Both the position numbers and the translations under genes were made by a program. From NCBI GenBank assembly GCA_023434205.1, contig JAEYTB010000017.1, positions 1 through 8,933 of the forward strand: 8,933 nt of DNA, given 5' to 3'. The stretch is from Planctomycetota bacterium. GTDB taxonomy: Bacteria > Planctomycetota > Phycisphaerae > Phycisphaerales > UBA1924. How positions within the stretch are numbered: position 1 is the first letter of the stretch; each line of letters opens with the position of its first letter. The notes beneath the pieces were generated by a model. The model was not told the origin of the DNA. It saw nothing but the letters and a program-made list of their open reading frames with translations, and did not search any database. Below are positions 1 through 6,378 of this stretch, one piece after another.

Positions 1-1409
1 TGGTCCGGCTCCTGCAGCAGCCGCACGATCTCGGCCAGCGCCAGCGCCGCCGTGGCGCCGTCCACCACCCGGTGATCGCACGCCAGGGACAGCGGCAGCA
101 GCAGCCCCACGCGGAACGAGCCCTTGCTCACGACCATCCCCTCACGGCCGCGCCCCACCGCGAGGATGCCCACCTCCGGGTAGTTCAGGATCGGCGTCGC
201 GAACCGGCCCGCGTGGCTGCCCACGTTGCTGATCGTGAACGTCGAGCCCATGAGCTGCTCACGCGGGATGCTCCGCGTCCGCGCCCCGTCCGCGATCTGC
301 CCGATCGCCCGCCCGATCTCCAGCACGCCCAGCCGGTCCGTATCGCGGATCACCGGCACCATCAGCCCGTTGTCGGTGTCGGTCGCGATCCCCATGTGAA
401 CGCTGCGGTGCTGGATGATCTCCTCGCTCTTGTCGTCCGTCGTGCTGTTGAGCACCCGGAATCGCTGGTCCAGCAGCACCCGCGCCACCGCGGACGCGAC
501 GAAGGGAAGGAACGAGACTTTCTCGCCGCTTGCCGCGCCAAGCTTGCGCCGCAGCCCATCCAGGGCCGTCACGTCCGCCTCGTCCATGACCGTGAAGTGG
601 ACCGTCTGCGCGATCGACTCCTTCAACCGGTTCGCGATCGTCCGCCGCACGCCCCGGAACGGGATCCGCGTCGGCTCCTCCGATGTGCCACGACCGTGGC
701 CCTGTGCGGTCGTGCTCCCCGCAGCCGGCACGCGCACCGCCGGGGCGCTCTGCCGGTCCGCCACCACCGAGCTGTGCGGCTCGCTGGCGTCCATCGGCGC
801 GACATCGTGGTGGGGGGCCCGTGCAGGCGCCCGGCCGCCGCCCGCCGCGGTCGTCCGCACATCCTTCTCGACCACCCGCCCGCCGATGCCCGTGCCGACG
901 CAGGTGTCGATATCGACGCCCAGGTCCCGGGCCAGCCGACGCACGGCGGGTGTCGCCAGGGCTTTGCCCGGCGCCGCCGACACCCCGCCCAGGGACCCGC
1001 TCATCTGCCCGACGACCGTCCCAGCATCCTCACGCTCCGCCGCGGGCTCAACCACCGGCGCGGGCTGCGCGTGCGTCCCGTTCGAAGACGCCTTGGACTT
1101 CGCCGGCTCGGCCTTCTCGGCCATCCGGCCCGCAGCCTGACCGCCCGGGCCCTCGTATGTCACCAGCGCGTTGCCGACGTGCAGGATCTCACCCGGCTTG
1201 CCGTGGAGGGCGGCGATCACGCCGGTCCGGGGGCTGGGCACTTCTACAAGTGCTTTGTCCGTCTCCATTTCCGCGAGGATGTCGTGCTCGTTGACCTTCT
1301 GCCCAACCTCGACCCGCCACTTGATCAGTTCAGCCTCGTGGACACCCTCGCCCAGGTCGGGCAGGATGAAGTCGTTGGGGTTGCCGGTGGACTTGCCTGG
1401 GTGAGCCAT
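1..1409 (-). CDS. pdhC: Dihydrolipoamide acyltransferase, E2 of a 2-oxoacid (probably pyruvate) dehydrogenase complex; 3' end outside window
   Basis: E2 carries acyl groups on a swinging lipoyl arm and transfers them to CoA, at the core of the cytoplasmic dehydrogenase complex between E1 and E3. The window encodes 469 residues. A single lipoyl domain spans about residues 14-88, with EMETDKA placing the lipoylated lysine at 52. An Ala/Pro-rich linker follows, then a peripheral subunit-binding domain at about 151-184 (ATPAVRRLARDLG, then GTGIGGR). A second linker leads to the catalytic domain from about 247. The active-site motif DHRVVDG gives His446 and Asp450, and STFTISNVGS is also typical. 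The reading frame is still open at base 1, so only a few C-terminal residues are missing. Motifs such as DEADVT, EEII and DGATA resemble Gram-positive-type PdhC as I recall it, but a branched-chain E2 cannot be excluded. The ATG at 1409 has GAGGA at 1419-1415, five bases upstream. The CvpA-family gene lies 87 bases upstream on the same strand and may be co-transcribed. Confidence 0.95.
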   Translation of the reverse strand, partial: MAHPGKSTGNPNDFILPDLGEGVHEAELIKWRVEVGQKVNEHDILAEMETDKALVEVPSPRTGVIAALHGKPGEILHVGNALVTYEGPGGQAAGRMAEKAEPAKSKASSNGTHAQPAPVVEPAAEREDAGTVVGQMSGSLGGVSAAPGKALATPAVRRLARDLGVDIDTCVGTGIGGRVVEKDVRTTAAGGGRAPARAPHHDVAPMDASEPHSSVVADRQSAPAVRVPAAGSTTAQGHGRGTSEEPTRIPFRGVRRTIANRLKESIAQTVHFTVMDEADVTALDGLRRKLGAASGEKVSFLPFVASAVARVLLDQRFRVLNSTTDDKSEEIIQHRSVHMGIATDTDNGLMVPVIRDTDRLGVLEIGRAIGQIADGARTRSIPREQLMGSTFTISNVGSHAGRFATPILNYPEVGILAVGRGREGMVVSKGSFRVGLLLPLSLACDHRVVDGATAALALAEIVRLLQEPD

Positions 1410-1496
1410 GGACGTTCCTCGGGGGCTGGAATCCGGCATCGCCGCCGGTCGGGCGTAGTTTAGCGTTCCAAGGGCCAGACGCCGAATGACCGGGCC

Positions 1497-2534
1497 TCAA
1501 TCCGGCCCCGCCGGTCGGGTGCCGATCCGGGCCTTCGCCTCGCCGATCGCCCGGACCAGCGCATCGCCCCGGGGCGCCAGGTCCCGAACCACCGTGGTCT
1601 CGTCGAAAATCGCCAGCACCGTCGGGCTCTCCAGGATCGTCCGGATGGTCCCGGTAGTGACCCCTTCCTCCTCCAGCAGGGCCCGGAGCTGCGGGTCGTT
1701 GTGGACGCGGTCGCGGGCCGCCGCCACGCTCGGCAACGACCCGATCTCCTGCATCACCGGCGTGCTCATAAAGAACTCCATCGCGGCTTCATCGCGAGAG
1801 ACCGCGACAAAGTCGCCCGCCAGCGACAGCAGCCGCGAGCCCTCGATCGGGTTGGTCGCCTGAGCAAAGCCCCCCAGCGCCGAGCCGCGCACGTTCTCCG
1901 CGAACCGCTTCACACCCTTTGCGACCGCGCTGGACTCGGCCGGATCGTCCGCCTGCGGCGCGGCGATCGGCTCGAGCGCGAGGCCCGTCCACAGCACCGC
2001 CATCCCCAGGATCACACCCTCGACCAGCCCCAGTGCGCCCCCCGCGAGCGAGTTCCACCGCGCCAGCACCGGCCGCGCCTTCAGCGCCCGGCGTGCGAAC
2101 ACGCCGATCACACCCGCCCCGATCGCCACGACCACCACCGCCACCACGCCCACCGCCAGCATGCGGTTCAGCACCCCCCCCATCCCCGTCACGCCGCTGA
2201 CCGCCCCCTCCAGCGCCCGCCCCACGGGCGGCGCCAGCACCAACGCGACCATCGACGCCGCCACGAGCCCTACCAGCTCGCTCGCCCCGCGCCACAGGCC
2301 CTGTAGCAGCCCCAGGCACATCATGCACGCCACGATCTTGGTCGGCGTGCTCCCGAACGCGACCGCCACCACCAGCACCAGCGCCGCGAACGCCACCGCA
2401 CCCAACCGGGCCTGCCTCAGCACCCCTCCCGGCTCCGGCGACCGCACCGCCCGCGCGGCCTGCGCTTCCAGGCTGAGGCGCGGGATCGGCGCAGGGCTCT
2501 GCCGGGTCGGGGTTTGCGTGCGGGGTCCGGGCAT
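1497..2534 (-). CDS. CvpA-family inner-membrane protein with long C-terminal extension
   Basis: This is a 345-residue membrane protein whose N-terminal half has the CvpA pattern. Hydrophobic segments lie at about 43-63, 66-84, 84-102, 121-147 and 162-187, with small-residue-rich helices and basic loops (for example ARRALKARP at 147-155). CvpA proteins are named for colicin V production and are linked to envelope functions, but no enzymatic activity is established. E. coli CvpA is about 160 residues. Here there is a 42-residue polar N-terminus (Pro/Gln/Thr-rich) and a soluble C-terminal region of about 155 residues (190-345) with no recognised motif. The start is uncertain. The ATG at 2534 has GAGGA touching it with no spacer, which is too close for ordinary Shine-Dalgarno pairing, and no better in-frame ATG precedes the first membrane segment. 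A TATCCT box at 2566-2561 could serve as its -10 element. Third codon positions are strongly G. The E2 gene follows 87 bases downstream. Confidence 0.8.
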   Translation of the reverse strand: MPGPRTQTPTRQSPAPIPRLSLEAQAARAVRSPEPGGVLRQARLGAVAFAALVLVVAVAFGSTPTKIVACMMCLGLLQGLWRGASELVGLVAASMVALVLAPPVGRALEGAVSGVTGMGGVLNRMLAVGVVAVVVVAIGAGVIGVFARRALKARPVLARWNSLAGGALGLVEGVILGMAVLWTGLALEPIAAPQADDPAESSAVAKGVKRFAENVRGSALGGFAQATNPIEGSRLLSLAGDFVAVSRDEAAMEFFMSTPVMQEIGSLPSVAAARDRVHNDPQLRALLEEEGVTTGTIRTILESPTVLAIFDETTVVRDLAPRGDALVRAIGEAKARIGTRPAGPD

Positions 2535-2631
2535 TCCTCACGGTTCCAAGGCGGGCCCGCAGGATACCACGTGAAAGTCCGGGCGGCCCTTCCCGTACAG
2601 TTAAGCTCGCACCCTTCACCGGAGGTCTCCC
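2535..2631. promoter_or_regulatory. Divergent intergenic promoter region between the CvpA-family gene and the TPR-like gene
   Basis: This 97-base gap must carry the start signals for both divergent genes. For the plus-strand gene, a weak candidate is GTGAAA (2571-2576) and TACAGT (2596-2601) with a 19-base spacer. It would give a short leader ending in a strong GGAGG at 2621-2625, six bases before the ATG at 2632. For the minus-strand gene, TATCCT (2566-2561) is a plausible -10 box without a convincing -35. That the region is regulatory is secure from the gene layout; the individual boxes are guesses. Confidence 0.4.
2621..2625 (+). promoter_or_regulatory. Shine-Dalgarno GGAGG of the TPR-like gene
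   Basis: GGAGG lies six bases before the ATG at 2632. It fixes the start, which also places the signal peptide at the very N-terminus of the protein. It contrasts with plsC1 and prfC in this window, which have no such site. Confidence 0.75.
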
Positions 2632-3918
2632 ATGACCATTCGCACGCTCCTGCTCGCCGCGGCTGTCTTCGCCTCCCCGGTCCTGGCCCAGAACGCCCCG
2701 CAGCCAAAGCCCGTCGATTCCGCCCGCCCGACCTCCACCGGCGCCGTCCCCCAGGACACCCTCGACGACTTCATCGCGGGCTTCAACGGCGACAAGGACG
2801 CCATGGCCCGCGCCATGAAGGACACCGACGAGATCATCGCCCGCGACCCCAACAACGCCGAAGCCCTCGCCTGGAACGCCTCGGGCAAGGGGGCTATGTG
2901 CGGCGAGTCCTTTGCCAAGGGCGACTTCGCCACGGGCATGAAGCTCTGGCGAGAGTCCCGCGAGGGCCTCAACCGCTCCGTCGACTTGGCCCCCGAGAAC
3001 ACCACGATCCGCATCGTCCGCGGCAAGTCCATGCTCGAGGCCTCGCTGCACGACCCCAACCCGATCAGCAGCAAGGATTCCGCCAACCTCGCCGTCTCCG
3101 ACCTCGAGACCGCGCTCGACCTCATGGGCGAAGGCCTGGACACCGCGCCCCAGAGCTTCCGCAAGGAGCTCTACGCGTGGCTGTATCAGGCCGCCTCCAA
3201 GGCCGGCGACAAGGAGCGGGCCGAGAAGTACAAGAAGCTCGCCGGCGACAAGGTCGGCGACGCCACCGAACGCCTCAACCTCTCCGCGGAGAACACCGTC
3301 CTGGAGTCCGCCCGCGCGGCCCTCGTCATCCTCGAATCCCCTCTCGTTGAGGAGATCAAGGCCGATCTGCTCGCCGGCCTGCGTGCTCCCGCGAGGCTCG
3401 ACGCCGTCATCGCCGCCCTCGACCAGAAGGTCGAAGCCCGGGGCGACGACGCCGCGGCCATCGCCTGGCGCGGCTTCACCCGCATCCTCCGCAGCAGCTC
3501 CATGCTCTCGCAGGGCCGCATCGACGAGGGCGCCCGCGCCTGGGAAAAGGGCCTTAACGAAATCAACGCCGCCGCGTCCACCGACGCCACAGTGCGCGAC
3601 GCCGTGCTGCTCCGTGCCCTCTCAAACTTCGAGCTAGCCCGGCACGCGGACCAGCCCGAGAAGCGGGCCGAGTCGCGTCAGAAGGCCGCCACCGACCTCG
3701 CCCGCTTCGACCGCATGCTCGCCGACGCCGGCGAACCCCTCTCGCCCCAGGCAACCGCGGCACTCCAGCTCACCCACGCACGCCTCCACCTCATGAACAG
3801 CGACGCCAAGAAGGCCCGCGCCGCCATCGCCGCCGCGACCAAGTCCGACCCTTCGCCCGACGTCGCACGCCGCGCCAAGGTCTACACCCAGATCGCCGAC
3901 CTGATCGAGAAGCCGTAG
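2632..3918 (+). CDS. Secreted TPR-like helical repeat protein, function unknown
   Basis: This 428-residue protein begins with a clear Sec signal peptide: MTIRTLLL is followed by a hydrophobic core, and SPVLA gives a probable signal peptidase I cut after residue 19. No lipobox cysteine is present, so it should be soluble in the periplasm or exported. The rest is Ala-rich amphipathic helix with TPR-like spacing, best seen at about 53-132, 267-335 and 344-405 (for example ARDPNNAEALAW at 70-81, and KKARAAIAAATKSDP at 393-407). Two segments look like copies of one module: Trp81/Gly97/Trp106/Asn114 and Trp279/Gly295/Trp304/Asn312 have identical spacing. No catalytic motif is visible. TPR proteins are usually scaffolds for protein partners, so a binding role is inferred only. 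The ATG has GGAGG six bases upstream, the best ribosome site in the window. Its stop codon directly abuts that of the convergent M48 protease. Third codon positions are strongly C. Confidence 0.85.
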   Translation: MTIRTLLLAAAVFASPVLAQNAPQPKPVDSARPTSTGAVPQDTLDDFIAGFNGDKDAMARAMKDTDEIIARDPNNAEALAWNASGKGAMCGESFAKGDFATGMKLWRESREGLNRSVDLAPENTTIRIVRGKSMLEASLHDPNPISSKDSANLAVSDLETALDLMGEGLDTAPQSFRKELYAWLYQAASKAGDKERAEKYKKLAGDKVGDATERLNLSAENTVLESARAALVILESPLVEEIKADLLAGLRAPARLDAVIAALDQKVEARGDDAAAIAWRGFTRILRSSSMLSQGRIDEGARAWEKGLNEINAAASTDATVRDAVLLRALSNFELARHADQPEKRAESRQKAATDLARFDRMLADAGEPLSPQATAALQLTHARLHLMNSDAKKARAAIAAATKSDPSPDVARRAKVYTQIADLIEKP

Positions 3919-4758
3919 CTACTTCTGCAGGTTGGGAGGCAGCCCATCCGGGAACTCGGCCCGGATCGCCTCGTTGATCTCTTCGATCCGCCGACCGGAG
4001 CTGGGGTGCGTGGCCATGAAGTCCGAGGCGTCTGGGCTCCGCCCGCTTGCCTCCGCCAGGATCATCATCACGTCCTTCAGCGAGTTGGGGTCGTAGCCCG
4101 CGAGCGTCATATACCGCACCCCCAGCCGGTCCGATTCCAGCTCGTGCTCCCGCGAGTACCGCATCAGCGCGAACTGGCTCACGAACTGCGCCACCGCCGC
4201 GGACGCGTACACGCCCCCGCGGCTGTCGCTCCCGGCCACCACCGCCGACGTCGTTAGCCCCTGCGCCAGCTTCGTCTTGGCCATCTGCTCGCTGCTGTGG
4301 CGGGCTAGCACGTGCCCTACCTCGTGCCCCAGCACTCCCGCGAGCTGCCCCGGCGTCTGGAAGCGCGCCAGCAGCGCCTCCGTAATAAAGATCTGCCCGC
4401 CCGGCAGCGCGAACGCGTTCACCGTCTTCTGGTCCCCCAGCAGGTGGAAGTCCCACGTGTACGGCTGCGCCGCCTCGCCCGCCGCGGCGATGATCTGAAA
4501 ACCCATGTCCTTGACCGCCCGCGTCCCCTCCGCGTTGCGCGACAAGCCCCCGAACTGCGCCGCCATCTCCGGCGCGGCCTGCAACCCCAGTGCGATCTCC
4601 TGCTCGGTCGACATCGCCAGCGACTGCGTCCGCCCCGTCACCGGGTTGAGCGCCCGGTTCCCGAAGTAGCCGACGACCGACACCAGCGCGATCACCACCG
4701 CGATGATCAGGCGCGGGCCGACACGAAAGCCCGACCGACGCCGTGTTCCAAAGGCCAT
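3919..4758 (-). CDS. M48-family membrane-anchored zinc metalloprotease
   Basis: This is a 279-residue zinc protease of the M48 (BepA/LoiP/Oma1-like) type, which cleaves or clears misfolded envelope proteins. After a basic start (GTRRRSG), one hydrophobic segment at about 17-33 forms a signal anchor, so the catalytic domain should face the periplasm. The zinc site HEVGH is at 145-149 (His145, Glu146, His149). The third ligand is Glu206 in YSREHELESD (201-210), matching the SRxxExEAD pattern of the family. THPSSGRRI (250-258) matches the conserved C-terminal THPS motif, whose His has been proposed to act as a switch in BepA. No TPR domain follows, unlike BepA. An upstream in-frame GTG at 4794 would add 12 residues, but the ATG at 4758 has AAGGAG eight bases before it and is preferred. 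The UbiE-like gene lies 91 bases upstream on the same strand and may be co-transcribed. Confidence 0.93.
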   Translation of the reverse strand: MAFGTRRRSGFRVGPRLIIAVVIALVSVVGYFGNRALNPVTGRTQSLAMSTEQEIALGLQAAPEMAAQFGGLSRNAEGTRAVKDMGFQIIAAAGEAAQPYTWDFHLLGDQKTVNAFALPGGQIFITEALLARFQTPGQLAGVLGHEVGHVLARHSSEQMAKTKLAQGLTTSAVVAGSDSRGGVYASAAVAQFVSQFALMRYSREHELESDRLGVRYMTLAGYDPNSLKDVMMILAEASGRSPDASDFMATHPSSGRRIEEINEAIRAEFPDGLPPNLQK

Positions 4759-4766
4759 ACACGCCG

Positions 4767-4772
4767 CTCCTT
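4767..4772 (-). promoter_or_regulatory. Shine-Dalgarno AAGGAG deciding the M48 protease start
   Basis: On the minus strand AAGGAG lies eight bases before the ATG at 4758. It supports that ATG over the in-frame GTG at 4794, which would place this sequence inside the coding region. Confidence 0.7.
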
Positions 4773-4849
4773 GACGCCCCCATCCACACCACACTGGTGC
4801 GTAGGGCCCGCGCCCGAGCAGCGCATGAAGCCCGCCTCAATCCGCCACG

Positions 4850-5644
4850 TCAGGCCGCCGGCTTCACCCCGCAATACTCCGAAAACACCCCGCCCGTCAC
4901 GTCCCGCCGCACCTCCGCGAACCCCGCCTCGCGCAGGGCCGCCAGCACGCCCTCTGGCGGCACGCACCGGTCGATCGTCTCCCAGTAGTACGCCCACAGC
5001 TCGGGCGTCCGGGGCGCCAGCCTCGTCACGCGGCTCATGATGCCGCCTACCGCCCCCAGGTACCCCCTCAGCAGCAACCGCCCCACCCGCGTCCGCGGCC
5101 GCGTGATCTCCAGCACGCACACGCGCCCGCCCGGCCGCAGCACCCGCGCGTACTCCCTGAACGCCGCCGTCATGTCCTCCACATGCCGCAGCGCGTACCC
5201 CATCGACACAAAGTCGAAGCTCGCACCCGGCAGCGGCAGCGCCTCCGCTGTCGCCACCACCGTCTCGATCCCCAGGCTCTCCCGCGCCCTGGCCAGCATC
5301 CCCGGGCTGGGGTCCACGCCAACCACCTTCCCCTCGCCCTTCAGCCGCGTCAGGGCTTCACGCGCCACCAGCCCCGTCCCCACCGCGACATCCAGCACCT
5401 GCATCCCGGGCCGGAGCCCGCCCCGCATCAGCGCCTGCCGCCGGTACCACCGCCCGCTCCCCAGCGACAGCCAGTGCTCGACCTTGTCATAGTCCGCGGC
5501 GGTCTCATCAAAGATCGACGTCAGGAACGCCCGCTTCTCGGCCGGGGCGTTGTAGTACCCCTCGATCGGCGGGTGCGGCGCCAGCACAGCGCCGGCAGGA
5601 CCGGCGGTGGGGGGGGCTTGCGGCGCTGTGGCCGTTTCGGGCAT
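4850..5644 (-). CDS. ubiE: UbiE/MenG-type SAM-dependent methyltransferase (probable demethylmenaquinone C-methyltransferase)
   Basis: This 264-residue class I methyltransferase probably methylates the ring of a quinone precursor (menaquinone or ubiquinone) at the inner face of the membrane. A Pro/Ala-rich tail of about 30 residues comes first, then FDETAADYDKVEHW (45-58) in place of the UbiE YDxxN signature. Motif I, LDVAVGTG, is at 84-91, the acidic residue after strand two is Asp111 (VGVDPS), and motif II follows around FDFVSMGYALRHV (143-155). RVLRPGGRV is at 167-175 and the protein ends FSEYCGVKP. The overall fold order and length (about 250 in the family) fit UbiE. The signature residues are altered (VEHW for MNxx, RHV for RNV), so the substrate is an inference and another lipid-like methyl acceptor is possible. 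The ATG at 5644 is preferred over a TTG at 5653, because a TTGACC/TAGGTT promoter ends only seven bases before the ATG. Confidence 0.85.
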   Translation of the reverse strand: MPETATAPQAPPTAGPAGAVLAPHPPIEGYYNAPAEKRAFLTSIFDETAADYDKVEHWLSLGSGRWYRRQALMRGGLRPGMQVLDVAVGTGLVAREALTRLKGEGKVVGVDPSPGMLARARESLGIETVVATAEALPLPGASFDFVSMGYALRHVEDMTAAFREYARVLRPGGRVCVLEITRPRTRVGRLLLRGYLGAVGGIMSRVTRLAPRTPELWAYYWETIDRCVPPEGVLAALREAGFAEVRRDVTGGVFSEYCGVKPAA

Positions 5645-5651
5645 GCCGCGC

Positions 5652-5680
5652 AACCTACGTCATCACGCCGGGCAGGTCAA
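5652..5680 (-). promoter_or_regulatory. Candidate sigma70-type promoter of the ubiE-like gene
   Basis: On the minus strand TTGACC (5680-5675, five of six consensus bases) is followed after exactly 17 bases by TAGGTT (5657-5652). TAGGTT keeps the three most conserved -10 positions. Only seven bases separate the -10 box from the ATG at 5644, so transcription would begin at or next to the start codon and give a leaderless message. The -35 and spacing are good; the -10 is weak. Confidence 0.45.
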
Positions 5681-5712
5681 GAACCCGCGCTCGTGGTACC
5701 CTGCCAGCGCCC

Positions 5713-6378
5713 ATGGGGAGCACGTTCTACACCGCCGTGAAGACCGCGTTCCGCGTCCCCCGCTTCGCCTGCATCCGTGAGCAGGTGCTGGGGGCCGAGC
5801 GCACCGACATCACCGGCCCCCTCATCCTCGCCTGCTCCCACCTCAGCCACCTCGAGCCCGCCTTTGTCAGCAGCGTCGTTCCGCGCCACATCCGCTGGAT
5901 GTCCCGCATCGAGTTTTACCGCCCAGCCTGGGCCGCGGCGATGCTCAACTGGGGCGGCGCGTTCCCGGTGGACCGCTTCGGTAACGCCGCACCCGCCGTC
6001 CGCACCGCGGTGCGGCTGCTCCGCTCCGGCGAGGTCGTCGGCATGTTCCCCGAGGGCGGCGTCGCCTTGGGCAAAGACTCCGTTCTCCGCGGCGCCATGG
6101 TCCGCGAGGGTGTCTGCACCATCGCCATCGCCGCGCAGGTCCCGGTCGTCCCTGTCGTCGTCCTGGGCACCAACGCCCTGAACAGCGTGAAGCCCTGGCT
6201 CCCCACCAAGTCCGCCCGCGTCTGGATGGCCTTCGGTGAGCCCATCGCGCCGCCGGCCCGCACCGGCTCCCGCCGCGCCCTCCGCAAGGCCATGACCCCG
6301 CACGTCATCGACGGCTTTGTCGGCACGTACCAGCGGCTGCTCCGCGAATCCGGCCTCCGCGATGAGCAGGTCCCCTGA
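5713..6378 (+). CDS. plsC: PlsC-type lysophosphatidic acid acyltransferase, first of tandem pair, HX4E variant
   Basis: This 221-residue member of the glycerolipid acyltransferase family would add the second acyl chain to 1-acylglycerol-3-phosphate, or to a related acceptor, at the inner membrane. Four family blocks are visible: ACSHLSHLEP (40-49), GAFPVDR (82-88), MFPEGG (111-116) and VPVVP (143-147). The catalytic block is unusual: His43 is followed after four residues by Glu48 rather than the usual Asp, giving HX4E. The substrate-binding FPEG block is intact. No Shine-Dalgarno sequence is seen before the ATG at 5713; the upstream bases are mostly C and G. The gene starts the plus-strand cluster, 68 bases from the divergent ubiE-like gene. 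It ends in TGATG, overlapping the next acyltransferase by one base. Motifs fall at the same residue numbers as in that neighbour, which indicates tandem duplication. The acceptor and acyl donor are unknown. Confidence 0.9.
   Translation: MGSTFYTAVKTAFRVPRFACIREQVLGAERTDITGPLILACSHLSHLEPAFVSSVVPRHIRWMSRIEFYRPAWAAAMLNWGGAFPVDRFGNAAPAVRTAVRLLRSGEVVGMFPEGGVALGKDSVLRGAMVREGVCTIAIAAQVPVVPVVVLGTNALNSVKPWLPTKSARVWMAFGEPIAPPARTGSRRALRKAMTPHVIDGFVGTYQRLLRESGLRDEQVP

Noticed and set aside
72..1463. 463-residue plus-strand open frame
   Set aside because: It is antisense to the E2 gene, is Arg/His/Pro-rich with no domain, and exists because GC-rich codons leave few stops. The minus strand shows all E2 motifs.
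1410..1496. Promoter for the E2 gene in the gap after the CvpA-family gene
   Set aside because: TAAACT could be a -10, but no -35 of any quality lies at the right distance. Read-through from the upstream gene is as likely.
1789..3051. 420-residue minus-strand open frame
   Set aside because: It is Gly/Ala/Arg-rich low-complexity sequence that overlaps the CvpA-family gene in another frame and runs antisense into the TPR gene. No motif is present.
3908..3926. Hairpin AGAAG/CTTCT around the convergent stops as a terminator
   Set aside because: The stem is only five pairs, low in GC, with a nine-base loop and no T-run. It is too weak to call.
4759..4794. GTG start at 4794 for the M48 protease
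   Set aside because: It adds 12 residues (MWCGWGRQG...) before a typical basic signal-anchor start. AAGGAG at the right distance supports the ATG at 4758.
3791..4840. 349-residue minus-strand open frame
   Set aside because: It is a shifted frame over the M48 protease with Gly/Arg/Ala-rich sequence. HEVGH and the other zinc ligands are in the 3919-4758 frame.
5645..5653. TTG start at 5653 for the UbiE-like protein
   Set aside because: An ATG lies three codons later. The TTG would overlap the candidate -10 box and has AGG touching it.
5671..5705. Inverted repeat GGCAGG/CCTGCC between ubiE and plsC1 as an operator
   Set aside because: The arms are only six bases with a 23-base separation in GC-rich DNA, so chance is likely.
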